Positions 40,445 through 49,005 of a DNA stretch of 64,000 nt are shown piece after piece. The DNA is from Myxococcales bacterium. GTDB lineage: Bacteria; Myxococcota_A; Polyangia; Polyangiales; Polyangiaceae. The stretch is from assembly GCA_004193285.1 (NCBI GenBank), contig SECP01000007.1, positions 62,001-126,000 of the forward strand, written 5' to 3'. A program made the position numbers and the translations under genes. The notes under the pieces were generated by a model, which saw only the letters and a program-made list of their open reading frames with translations, was not told where the DNA came from and did not search any database. Positions within the stretch are counted from its first letter, which is position 1. Each line of letters opens with the position of its first letter.

Positions 40445-41998
40445 ATGACGGGACGCTCGTTTTCGATTCGGTGGAAGCTGTGTCTGCTCGTGGCGTCCGT
40501 CGCCTTCGTTCTCTCGGGGGTGGACGCGTGGCTCATGCCAACGCGCGTCGCGCGCTCCGAGGAAGAGGAGCTGCACGAGCGCGCCCGGGTGCTCGCGCAG
40601 GTGCTGGCCGGCCCCACCGGCGTGGCCATGGACCTGGAGCAGCCGGTCGAGACGCTGAACGACTCGCTGCGTCCAGGGCTCAACGACCCGCTAGTGCGCT
40701 GGGTGTCCCTGTACGACGCGAGCGGCAAGAAGCTCACGAGCGTTGGTGAAGGTGGCTCGCCGGACTCGCGGCAGAGCGTGGAGCGAACGACGCAAACGGA
40801 GACGCTCGTCGGCACCGCCGACGTGCGCGTACAAAACCGTCCGACCGCGGTGGGTAGCGTCGCGGTGGCACTGAAGAGCGCGCGCATCGAGCAGCGCCGC
40901 GAGCAGTCGCAAAAGTCCATGGCGATGCAGGCGGCGATCATCGTCGGCTTGGGCCTTTTGCTGGCGCTCATCGTGACGGACCGCATGGCCAAGAGCATGC
41001 AGCGCATCACGCAAGCCGCGAAGCAGATCACCCGCGGGGACGTCTCCAGCACACTGCAGCTCACCCTCTCGAACGACGAGCTGGGCGACATGGCCAAGGC
41101 TTTTCAGGCCATGCACGGGCAGCTCCGTCAGCTGCAGGTCACCGCGGTCAAGGTCGCGAGCGGTGACTTGACCGGAAGTATCGATGGGGACGGCGAGCTG
41201 TTCGCCGCCTTCCGGAACATGATCGAGAACCTGCGCCAGCTCGCGGGTCGGATCGGCAAGAGCAGTAACTCCGTCGCGACCGCCGCCGCCGGGATGTTCT
41301 CGTCCGTGCGCGAGCAGGAGGCCGCCGCGACGCAGCAAAACGCCGCGCTGGAGGAGATCCGACGCACGGTGGAGGCGTTGTCCGTGAGCGCGGAGCACGT
41401 GGCGGAGGACGCGTCGATGGTGCGGGAGCTGGCTCAACGCAGCTTGCTGAGCACTCAGCACACGGCGGAGCAGACCCAGCTCGTGAGCTCGCACTCCAGC
41501 CGCATCGGCGAGATCCTCTCTCTCATCCAAAACATCGCGGACAAGTCGGACCTGCTGGCCCTCAACGCCGCGCTCGAGGGGACGAAGGCGGGCGAGGTGG
41601 GCCGAGGCTTCTCGCTCGTGGCCGCCGAGATGCGTCGCTTGTCCGAGCACGTGATGGACTCCGTGCGGGACATCCGCAAGTTAGTGGCCGACATGCACCA
41701 GGCCTCCCACGCCTCCGTCGCGGCGACAGAAGAAGGGACCAAGCTCGCCCGCGAGACCGCGGCCGCGGCCGCGAAGATTTCGGACGCGATAGCTCGTCAG
41801 CGCGAGGGCACCACGCAGGTAAAGACGGCGGTGGTCGAGATCGTGGGCGCGGTGAACGACTCGCTGAACGGTAGCGGGGACAGCACTCGCAACGGTGAGA
41901 GCTTGCTTCAGCTCTCCCACGAGCTGAAGCTCGCCGCCAAGAAGTTCCGCGTCGGCCAGCCCGAATCCCCGGAGCTCACGGATGAGCTCGCGGGATGA
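40445..41998 (+). CDS. methyl-accepting chemotaxis protein with CHASE8-like ectodomain
   Basis: 517 residues. TM1 lies at about 11-30, a periplasmic domain at 31-158, TM2 at about 160-178, then HAMP (about 179-232), a second HAMP-like stretch, and the signalling domain. The ectodomain reads ERARVLAQVLAGPTGVAMDL, then PLVRWVSLYDASGKKL, resembling CHASE8. The signalling tip is IADKSDLLALNAALEGTKAG, then GRGFSLVAAEMRRLSE, which keeps the CheA/CheW contact residues. The gene follows the YfiR-like gene by 6 bp and overlaps cheA by 17 bases, so sensor, modulator and kinase are made together. Confidence 0.93.
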   Translation: MTGRSFSIRWKLCLLVASVAFVLSGVDAWLMPTRVARSEEEELHERARVLAQVLAGPTGVAMDLEQPVETLNDSLRPGLNDPLVRWVSLYDASGKKLTSVGEGGSPDSRQSVERTTQTETLVGTADVRVQNRPTAVGSVAVALKSARIEQRREQSQKSMAMQAAIIVGLGLLLALIVTDRMAKSMQRITQAAKQITRGDVSSTLQLTLSNDELGDMAKAFQAMHGQLRQLQVTAVKVASGDLTGSIDGDGELFAAFRNMIENLRQLAGRIGKSSNSVATAAAGMFSSVREQEAAATQQNAALEEIRRTVEALSVSAEHVAEDASMVRELAQRSLLSTQHTAEQTQLVSSHSSRIGEILSLIQNIADKSDLLALNAALEGTKAGEVGRGFSLVAAEMRRLSEHVMDSVRDIRKLVADMHQASHASVAATEEGTKLARETAAAAAKISDAIARQREGTTQVKTAVVEIVGAVNDSLNGSGDSTRNGESLLQLSHELKLAAKKFRVGQPESPELTDELAG

Positions 41999-44087
41999 CC
42001 TGATCGCGAGCTTCTTTGCTTCGATGCCGGCGCGCGTGGCCGAAGCGACGGAGCTGTGGCTAGGGGTGGAGCAAGGACGAACGCAGAACCTGCAGGTGCT
42101 GCGCCGCATGCTGCACACGATCAAAGGTGAGGCGCACATGCTGGAGCTCGTCACCTGCGGTGACCTCGCCGAGCTCGCGGAGTCCGTGGTGGACGCGCTG
42201 CGCAAGGTTGGCAAACCCACCCAGCTCACCGGCGACGCGCTCCTGGGCTCGTTCGAGGGCATGGGCATGGTGTCGGCCGAAAGCGCGGACGATGACCAGC
42301 GGCTCTTGGACCCGCTGAAGGCTCAGCTCCGCGCCGCGATCGCCGAGCTGGAGACGCTCGCGGCGCAAGCTCCTGCTCTCCCGGCCGCCGAGGAGCCCAA
42401 AGCGCCGCTCGAGCCCGCCCCCCCGGAGCGCGAGCTGGCGGCTCTGCGCGCGGAGGAGGTGCGCCCTCTCGTGCACGAGCTGCGCCGCCTTTACGGCGAA
42501 CAGACCGTATTTCACGAACGGCTGCGCGAGATGCAGCGCATGCTCCGCGCCCTGCTCGGCGAGCTGGACGTGCGGCTCACACCGCAGAGCTTGGTGGAGC
42601 GCATTACCAAGACGCTCGGCTACGGCGCCGAGATAGACCGGGGGATGTCGGCCGTGCGCGCGGGCTGGTCCGGTAGCGAATTTGCGGTCGGGCTCACGCT
42701 CGACGAGCTGGAGCGCTGCGTGAACAAGGCCTCCGTCGTCAGCACGGAGCGGCTGCTGAACCAAGTGGTGCGCGTCGGGCGGAGCACGGCTCGTACGCTG
42801 AACAAGGACGTGGACTTGGTCGTCAGCGGCGACGCAATCTTGGACGCCGCCATCGAGCGGCGCCTCGAGCAGGCGCTACTGCACCTCGTGCGGAACGCGA
42901 TCGATCACGGCGTGGAGTCGCCGGAGGCGCGCAAGGCGCGCGGCAAATCCGGGCGCCCGCGCATCGAGGTGACGCTCTCCCACACCAACGGCAGCGTGAC
43001 CGCCCGCGTGGCGGACGACGGCGCGGGCGTGGACACGGAGCGGCTGCGCGCAGTCTTGGTCGCCCGCGGCAAATCCGTGGAGGGGCTCAAGAGCGAGGAG
43101 CTCTTGCCTTACCTGTTCGAGCAAGGCGTGACCACGACCACGGAAGTGACCAGCATCTCCGGCCGCGGGGTGGGGCTAGACGTCGTGGCACGCGAGGTCG
43201 CGGCCGCGGGCGGCCAGGTGCGCATCGAATCCACGCGCGAGCTGGGAACGCGGGTGATCCTCAATCTGCCCACCACCCTGAAGGGTGAAGTTGCGGTGCC
43301 GATCAGCGTCGGGCAACAGCAGTACGCGGTGCCGGCCCGGGCCGTGTACTCGGTCATGCGCCTGGAGGCGATCGAGCAGACCGCGAGCGGCGACTACCTG
43401 CGCCTCGAAACCGACGCGGGGCAGGAGCTGGTGCGGCTCTATTCGCTCGCGGCGCTGCTCGGCGGTAGCAGCGGTCCCAAGGTGGGGGAGGCCGCGCTGA
43501 TCCTTTTCCACGCCTCCGGGCTGTTCGCGGTAAGCGTGGAAGGCTACGACAACCCTCGGCCGATCACGGTGCAACGCGCGGAGGAGATGCCGTTTGCGTC
43601 GGCTCTGGTGCGAGGCGCCTCACCCACGCCCGATGGCGGCGTCCTCCTGCTCTTGGACGTGGACGCACTGCACGCTTCGGCGCGCGGCGCGGTGGGACCC
43701 TCTCGGACCCGTCAGGAGCGGGCGCTGGTCGTGGAGGACGCCCCCGTCGCGCGCGAGCTGCTGTGCGGTATTCTGCGCTCGCTCGGCCTTTCGGTGCGGG
43801 AGGCGATGGACGGTCGCGAGGGCCTGGCGATGGCTCAGGAGGAGCCTCCCGATCTGCTGCTCACCGACATCGAGATGCCGTACCTGGACGGCATCTCGAT
43901 GGTAACCGCGCTACGCGCGCTGCCCAGCTTTGCGCGCCTGCCGGTGATCGTCCTCAGCACCGCCGCGACCGAGCTCAACCGTCAACGGCTCGAGCAATTG
44001 GGGGTGGTCGCGGTGCTGGCCAAGCAGCGCTTCGACGAGGCCGAGCTGAAGCAACTGGTCGAAAAATGCCTAGCGACGCGGGCATAG
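41982..44087 (+). CDS. cheA: hybrid chemotaxis histidine kinase CheA with receiver domain
   Basis: 701 residues. Domain order: Hpt (His45 in LHTIKGEAHML), dimerisation, HATPase (N box HLVRNAIDHGVESPEARKA, G1 DDGAGVDTERL, G2 GRGVGLDVV), CheW-like regulatory domain (about 440-575), and C-terminal receiver with Asp629 in LLLTDIEMPYLDG. There is no clear P2 domain; an Ala/Pro/Glu linker replaces it. Hybrid CheA with a receiver is typical of alternative-function and type IV pilus Che systems. The start overlaps the receptor stop by 17 bases, and the end overlaps cheB by 22 bases. Confidence 0.94.
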   Translation: MSSRDDLIASFFASMPARVAEATELWLGVEQGRTQNLQVLRRMLHTIKGEAHMLELVTCGDLAELAESVVDALRKVGKPTQLTGDALLGSFEGMGMVSAESADDDQRLLDPLKAQLRAAIAELETLAAQAPALPAAEEPKAPLEPAPPERELAALRAEEVRPLVHELRRLYGEQTVFHERLREMQRMLRALLGELDVRLTPQSLVERITKTLGYGAEIDRGMSAVRAGWSGSEFAVGLTLDELERCVNKASVVSTERLLNQVVRVGRSTARTLNKDVDLVVSGDAILDAAIERRLEQALLHLVRNAIDHGVESPEARKARGKSGRPRIEVTLSHTNGSVTARVADDGAGVDTERLRAVLVARGKSVEGLKSEELLPYLFEQGVTTTTEVTSISGRGVGLDVVAREVAAAGGQVRIESTRELGTRVILNLPTTLKGEVAVPISVGQQQYAVPARAVYSVMRLEAIEQTASGDYLRLETDAGQELVRLYSLAALLGGSSGPKVGEAALILFHASGLFAVSVEGYDNPRPITVQRAEEMPFASALVRGASPTPDGGVLLLLDVDALHASARGAVGPSRTRQERALVVEDAPVARELLCGILRSLGLSVREAMDGREGLAMAQEEPPDLLLTDIEMPYLDGISMVTALRALPSFARLPVIVLSTAATELNRQRLEQLGVVAVLAKQRFDEAELKQLVEKCLATRA

Positions 44088-45025
44088 CGCTGGTCGTCAT
44101 CGCCGAGGACTCGGCGCTGGTCACCGCCTACTTGGAGCAGCTCTGCGAGAGCGATCCGCAAATTAGAATCGTCGGGAGGGCGCGAGACGGCAAGGAGCTC
44201 CTCGAGCTCCCCGAGCTGCCGATCGCCAAGGTGGTGCTGCTGGACCTGCTGATGCCGGAGCTCGGCGGGCTCTCCCTCGTCAGGCGGCTCTCCGAGCGGG
44301 CGGTGGTCATCGCCATCAGCTCGGAGGAAGAAGGCTCGGCGCTGGCCCGTGAAGCGCTCGCGCTCGGCGCGGTCGCCTTCTTCAGCAAGCGCAGCTTGGC
44401 CAAGGCCTCCACGCAGCAGGAGCTGCGGCGCGTCATCAAGCAGGGCGCCGCTCAGCTCGCGGCGGCGCGGGCGCAGACGGTTGCCTTCGTGGTGGGGTCC
44501 ACCGGCGCGATCGGCCCGCTCGAACAGATTGCGCGCGCGCTTCGTGGCACGACTGCGCCGCTCCTCGTCGTTCAGCACTTGCCCGACGGCCGCGCCGAAA
44601 ACCTCGCTCACCTGCTGCATCACGAGGCCTACCCGGCGCGGGTCGCGCTGCACGGGGACGCGCTTTTGCCGGGCGTCTTCATCGCGCCCGCCGGCAAGCA
44701 CATGATCCTCGACGCCCAGGGCCGCATCGCGCTCACGATCGGGGAGCCGGTGGCGCTGCACCGGCCTTCGGGGGAGGTCCTTTTGCGCTCGGCGGCGCGG
44801 CTCGGGCCCCGCGCGGTGGCGGTCGTGCTTTCCGGCCTCGGCAACGACGGCGCGCTCGCGCTCGGTGAGCTGGCGGAGCGGGGCGGTCAGTGCTTCGTTC
44901 AACACCCAGAAGACAGCCACGCGCCGTTCATGCCCCGCGCTGCGGCTGCGGCTTCCCCGAAGGTGCGCCTCGTCCGTGAAGCGCAGCTGGGCGCGACGCT
45001 CCGAAAGTTGCTGGGCGATGACTGA
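44066..45025 (+). CDS. cheB: chemoreceptor methylesterase CheB
   Basis: 319 residues. N-terminal receiver: AEDSA, phospho-Asp60 in VVLLDLLMPELGG, Lys108. C-terminal esterase with the catalytic triad Ser145 (VGSTGA), His171 (VVQHLPDG) and Asp261 (LSGLGNDGALAL). It demethylates receptor glutamates after phosphorylation by CheA, resetting the array. The nucleophile motif GSTGA varies slightly from the usual ASTGG. The start lies inside cheA. The stop overlaps cheR by 8 bases. Confidence 0.93.
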   Translation: MPSDAGIALVVIAEDSALVTAYLEQLCESDPQIRIVGRARDGKELLELPELPIAKVVLLDLLMPELGGLSLVRRLSERAVVIAISSEEEGSALAREALALGAVAFFSKRSLAKASTQQELRRVIKQGAAQLAAARAQTVAFVVGSTGAIGPLEQIARALRGTTAPLLVVQHLPDGRAENLAHLLHHEAYPARVALHGDALLPGVFIAPAGKHMILDAQGRIALTIGEPVALHRPSGEVLLRSAARLGPRAVAVVLSGLGNDGALALGELAERGGQCFVQHPEDSHAPFMPRAAAAASPKVRLVREAQLGATLRKLLGDD

Positions 45026-46151
45026 CACCGCGCTCATCGCTCGGCTCATCGATCGCCTCTTGGTGCCGCGCATCGGGCACCCGCCCGGCAATTGGCCGCG
45101 CCGCGTGTACGAGGTCATCCAGCGGATGGCGGAGGCGGCCGGCACCGACCCCGTGCAGCTCTTGAACCGCGCGCTGGCGGGTGAAAGCACGCGCCTCGGC
45201 GATGCACTGGTGGATGCGGCCACCGTCGGGCATACCTCGTTTTTCCGACACGCGGAGCAGTTCGCGGAGCTTCGAGCTCGCCTCCCGGCGATCGCGAGCA
45301 AGCGGCGTCGCCCGCTGAAGGTTTGGTGCGCGGCTTGCTCGACCGGCGAAGAAGCGTACAGCGTGGCGCTCGCGGCGGAGCAAGCGGGCGTAGCGATTGA
45401 GATCCTCGCCACGGACGTGAACCCGGTCGCGATCCAGATCGCGCGCGTGGGTCACTACCATTCGACGCGGCCGGGCCGCGTGCCCGGCGGACCGGCGAGT
45501 CGCAGCTGGAACGCCCCGCCGCACCTCAAGGAGCGCATTGCCTTCGCGGTCGCTTCCATTGTCGAGCCCGACGCTCTGCTCGGCCCCTTCGACGTCATTT
45601 TCTGTCGCAACGTGCTCATCTACTTCGATCGCGAAGACGTCGCGGAAATCCTGGCCACGCTCTCCGAGCTGCTGCGCCCGGATGGCATGCTCATCATCTC
45701 GCCGGCCGACGCGGTGCTGCCGATTCCCTCGTGCTTGGCGCGCACCAGCGCCGCTGGGTTCTTGAAGCCGAGCGGAGAAGCTCCCATGTCCGCCCGCTGG
45801 GTACTACCCAACCGGCCTGCGACTCTCAGACCACCCGTATCGGTCGGTGCGATCCCCGTCGTTGCTCCGCAGAGCCCTTCGGAGCCGCCGTTGGTGCGCG
45901 CCGCCCGCCTGCTCGGGGCGGGCGATCCTTCCGGCGCAGAGCTGGTGCTCACCGAGCTCCTCAACCGGGATCCAGGGCATATATCCGGCTGGTTCTTGCT
46001 CGGCGAGGCGCTGCTGCAGCGAGACGAGCGCGCCCAAGCTCGGGCGGTGTTCCTGCGCGCTTCGCGCTGCGACCCGAGCCGCGCCGAAGACGTAGACGGT
46101 GAAGCCCTCCGCCGCGCCGCGCTTTCGCGCGCGACGGCCCTTGGGGCCTGA
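45018..46151 (+). CDS. cheR: chemoreceptor methyltransferase CheR with TPR-like C-terminus
   Basis: 377 residues. The N-terminal helical part holds TSFFRHAEQFAELR, then the SAM-binding fold: motif I KVWCAACSTGEEAYSVALA (101-119), ILATDVNPVAIQIAR, and FDVIFCRNVLIYFDRED, all CheR hallmarks. After about 265 a linker leads to two TPR-like helical pairs (AARLLGAGDPSGAELVLTEL, GWFLLGEALLQRDERAQARA). TPR-bearing CheR proteins are common in myxobacterial Che-like systems and may bind other cluster members. It is the last gene of the cluster. Confidence 0.93.
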   Translation: MTDTALIARLIDRLLVPRIGHPPGNWPRRVYEVIQRMAEAAGTDPVQLLNRALAGESTRLGDALVDAATVGHTSFFRHAEQFAELRARLPAIASKRRRPLKVWCAACSTGEEAYSVALAAEQAGVAIEILATDVNPVAIQIARVGHYHSTRPGRVPGGPASRSWNAPPHLKERIAFAVASIVEPDALLGPFDVIFCRNVLIYFDREDVAEILATLSELLRPDGMLIISPADAVLPIPSCLARTSAAGFLKPSGEAPMSARWVLPNRPATLRPPVSVGAIPVVAPQSPSEPPLVRAARLLGAGDPSGAELVLTELLNRDPGHISGWFLLGEALLQRDERAQARAVFLRASRCDPSRAEDVDGEALRRAALSRATALGA

Positions 46152-46217
46152 CCGGGGCGGACGGCAGGGGCTAGCGCGTCCGCTTCCCGTGCGGGTCGGT
46201 TGGGCGGGGGGCCACGC

Positions 46218-46580
46218 TCAGGACGGAGCGGGCGCCTTCAGGCGCTGAATCACGCGCTCTTCGAGCGCGGTGGCCTCGATCCCGAGCGCGGCCGCGGCCG
46301 CGAGCAGCAGCGCGTGCTCTCGCGGATCCAGCTCGTGGTCGGCGACCGCGGCATCCACCAACAGCGCGAGCACGCGGCTCTGCGCGCTGCTGTCCAACGT
46401 GCGGAGCGCCTCCGTCGCGCTCCCGAGGCTGCGGAGGCTGAGCGGTGCGTCCGGCTCTGGGAGCTTGTAGCGGTTCGCGGCGCGGCGAACGAAATCTCGC
46501 TCTTCTTGTTTGATGACGCCGTCTGCCGTCACCACCGCCTCCAACAAAGCAGACACCTTCGCCCTCAGCTCGTTGTCCAT
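46218..46580 (-). CDS. TerB-like protein
   Basis: 120 residues, all helical, no signal. It has two EF-like acidic turns typical of TerB: VTADGVIKQEERDFVRR near residue 20 and AVADHELDPREHALLLA near 77. TerB-fold proteins bind divalent metal and are tied to membrane stress or tellurite resistance, but stand-alone copies have no set role. It is convergent with cheR and faces away from the Kef-type antiporter. Assignment rests on the paired acidic-loop pattern. Confidence 0.82.
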   Translation of the reverse strand: MDNELRAKVSALLEAVVTADGVIKQEERDFVRRAANRYKLPEPDAPLSLRSLGSATEALRTLDSSAQSRVLALLVDAAVADHELDPREHALLLAAAAALGIEATALEERVIQRLKAPAPS

Positions 46581-46771
46581 CGCCGGTCATGAAACCACGA
46601 AGAGGGTGCGACCTCGAGACCGATCGTCACCGTAGCCTGCGTCCCGGGTCGAGCTCGGCTTTTGGACCGTCAGCGGTGGCAGGCCAGCGGCTCGGAAGCT
46701 GAGTGCCAGGCCTTCCGCACCGCGCGAATGCTGCTTGGTGGGGAGTTGCGACGCTACACTCCCGAAGCAAG

Positions 46772-48577
46772 ATGACCGCAGAGAGCGCTTTCAATCCGAG
46801 TGACCTGGTGAAGGTCGTGGCACTCCTCGGCGCGTCGGTGGTAGCGGTGCCCGTTTTTCGGCGCTTGGGGCTCGGCTCGGTGCTCGGGTACCTCGCCGCC
46901 GGCCTCGCGATTGGCCCTTTCGGTCTGCGCTGGCTCGCGGACCCGGTCTCGATTCTGCACGTCGCCGAGCTCGGGGTGGTGATGTTCCTGTTCGTCATCG
47001 GGCTGGAAATGAGGCCCTCCCACCTCTGGAGCTTGCGCGGGGAAATCTTCGGGCTCGGAGCGCTGCAGGTCGCGCTGTGCACGGCGCTGCTCACCGCGGT
47101 GGCTTGCGGCTTCGGCTTCCCACCGAGGGAGGCGCTCGTGGGCGCGTTGGGCTTCGTCCTCACGTCTACCGCGGTGGTGATGCAGGTGCTGGACGAGCGC
47201 GGAGACATCGCGCTACCCAGTGGTCAGCGCGTCGTCTCGATCTTGCTGTTCGAGGATTTGTTGATCGTGCCGCTCCTGGCGCTCGTATCGATCTTGTCGC
47301 CCCAGCTCACCGACCCCGCTCAAGGGTCGCGCTGGGCGAGCATCGGGCTCGCGGTCGGTTCGGTGGCGCTGCTGCTCGCGGTCGGGATTTGGCTGCTGAA
47401 CCCGCTATTTCGGTTGCTCGCGGCGGCCAAGGCTCGCGAGGTGCTCACGGCCGCAGCGTTGCTCGTCGTGCTGGGCGCGGCGCTGCTCATGCAGCTCGGG
47501 GGCCTGTCCATGGCGATGGGCGCCTTCTTGGCCGGAGTTCTGCTCTCTCAATCTACGTTCCGTCATCAGATCGAGGCGGATATCGAGCCCTTTCGCGGTA
47601 TTTTGCTGGGCCTGTTCTTCCTTGGCGTCGGCATGTCGCTGGACGTGCGCGTCGTGCTCTCGAGCTGGCCGCTGGTTTTCGGCGCCGTGCTCGCGATGAT
47701 GGCGATGAAGGCGGCCGCGATCTACGCCGTCGCGCGTGGGTTGCGCTCACCCCCCGCGGAGGCGGCGGACAGGGCGGTGCTCATGGCTCAAGGTGGTGAG
47801 TTTGCGTTCGTGCTCTACGCGGCCGCGACCCGCGCGGGCGTGATCAGCGGCACCGTGAGCGCAACGTTCACGGCCGTCGTCGTGCTGTCGATGGCGCTCA
47901 CACCGGTGGTGATCTCGCTCGCGCGCCGCTTCAAGCCCAGAGCCGAGCCGTCGCTTTCAGGGGTGGAGCGTGCGGAGGGGCTTTCGGGCAGCGTGCTGCT
48001 GATCGGCTTCGGGCGGTTTGGCCAGGTCGTGAGCCAATCCTTGCTGGCGCGCGACGCGGACGTCACCATCATCGATACGGACGTGGACATGATCCAAAGC
48101 GCAGAAGGCTTCGGGTTCAAGGTTTACTACGGCGACGGCACACGGCTGGACGTGCTGCGAGCGTCCGGGGCCGAGCGCGCGCGCGCCATCGCGGTGTGCG
48201 TGGACGACAGCGCCGCGACCCAGCGCATCGTGGAGCTGTGCAGGGCCTCGTTTCCGAACGCGCGGCTGCTGGTGCGATCCTTCGATCGCCAGCACTCTTT
48301 GCAGCTGATCACGGCGGGGGTGGACTACCAGATCCGGGAGACCTTCGAGAGCGCGATGGCATTCGGCGAGGCCGCCCTCAAGGAGCTCGGGGTGGCTCCG
48401 GAGGACGCGGCCGCGATTGTGGAAGACGTGCGGCGCCGTGACGGGCAGCGCTTCGAGCTCGAGATCGCCGGCGGTACGGACGCTGCTCGCGCCCTCCTGC
48501 GCAGCAACCTGTGGAAGCCCACGCCGCTCGTTCCGCCGAAGCGCGGCTCGGCCGAAGACGAGTCCCAGCTCGCGTGA
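46772..48577 (+). CDS. CPA2 monovalent cation:proton antiporter with TrkA-N domain (KefB/KefC-like)
   Basis: 601 residues from the ATG at 46772; in-frame upstream codons lack membrane character. About twelve membrane helices (LGYLAAGLAIGPFGL, ELGVVMFLFVIGLEM, SILLFEDLLIVPLLAL) include the antiporter acidic pair region. From about 400 a RCK/TrkA-N nucleotide-binding domain follows (VLLIGFGRFGQVVSQSLL, VTIIDTDVD, YYGDGTRLDVLRASGA). It exports K+ or Na+ in exchange for protons, gated by a nucleotide or glutathione-like ligand. Size equals KefB (601). Whether it needs a KefG/F partner cannot be seen; none is adjacent. Confidence 0.9.
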   Translation: MTAESAFNPSDLVKVVALLGASVVAVPVFRRLGLGSVLGYLAAGLAIGPFGLRWLADPVSILHVAELGVVMFLFVIGLEMRPSHLWSLRGEIFGLGALQVALCTALLTAVACGFGFPPREALVGALGFVLTSTAVVMQVLDERGDIALPSGQRVVSILLFEDLLIVPLLALVSILSPQLTDPAQGSRWASIGLAVGSVALLLAVGIWLLNPLFRLLAAAKAREVLTAAALLVVLGAALLMQLGGLSMAMGAFLAGVLLSQSTFRHQIEADIEPFRGILLGLFFLGVGMSLDVRVVLSSWPLVFGAVLAMMAMKAAAIYAVARGLRSPPAEAADRAVLMAQGGEFAFVLYAAATRAGVISGTVSATFTAVVVLSMALTPVVISLARRFKPRAEPSLSGVERAEGLSGSVLLIGFGRFGQVVSQSLLARDADVTIIDTDVDMIQSAEGFGFKVYYGDGTRLDVLRASGAERARAIAVCVDDSAATQRIVELCRASFPNARLLVRSFDRQHSLQLITAGVDYQIRETFESAMAFGEAALKELGVAPEDAAAIVEDVRRRDGQRFELEIAGGTDAARALLRSNLWKPTPLVPPKRGSAEDESQLA

Positions 48578-48597
48578 GCTAAGTGGCTGGAAGCGGC

Positions 48598-49005
48598 ATG
48601 GTGCCCGAGCCGGAAGCCATGGGCGGGCTCGCCTTCGTGCCGCTGCGCGACCAGTCGTTTTCCCCCCGCCAAGAACGTGTACACTCCCGCAGCGTTTTGA
48701 AGAAGAAGCTGATCCTCGGTGACGAGCACGACGACGCGCTGCGCCAGTCGCTCATGGCCTGCCTGAGCGCGCTAGGGGCGGACGTGGCGGCGCGGCAGTG
48801 GGGGCTCGGCGGCTCGCAAACCCTGGAGACCATGCGGGTGTACCTGGGCAAAGACCTGGTGGTGGTGGAGGCCGAGACTTACGTGGGCCTCTCGATCCAA
48901 GGCGAGGCGCGCGTCGTGAACCGCGTCGCCGACGCGCTCGCGGGCCGCTCCGGAGGCGGCAGCGCGAGCGAAGGCGCAGGGGCTCAGCGAACGCGCGGCG
49001 CGTGA
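48598..49005 (+). CDS. small hypothetical protein
   Basis: 135 residues from the ATG at 48598; a GTG at 48583 and a TTG at 48697 are in frame. The well-formed core starts at KKKLILGDEHDDALRQSL and continues ALGADVAARQWGLGGSQTLE, DLVVVEAETYVGLSIQGEA, suggesting a compact alpha/beta cytoplasmic protein. If the TTG is right the product is 102 residues. The ending is Gly/Ser/Ala-rich. Its 3' end overlaps the convergent lipoprotein gene by 22 bases. Family not recognised. Confidence 0.6.
   Translation: MVPEPEAMGGLAFVPLRDQSFSPRQERVHSRSVLKKKLILGDEHDDALRQSLMACLSALGADVAARQWGLGGSQTLETMRVYLGKDLVVVEAETYVGLSIQGEARVVNRVADALAGRSGGGSASEGAGAQRTRGA

Noticed and set aside
46157..46183. GCGGAC/GTCCGC inverted repeat after cheR as a terminator
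   Set aside because: Only six base pairs with a 15-base loop and no T-tract on either strand.
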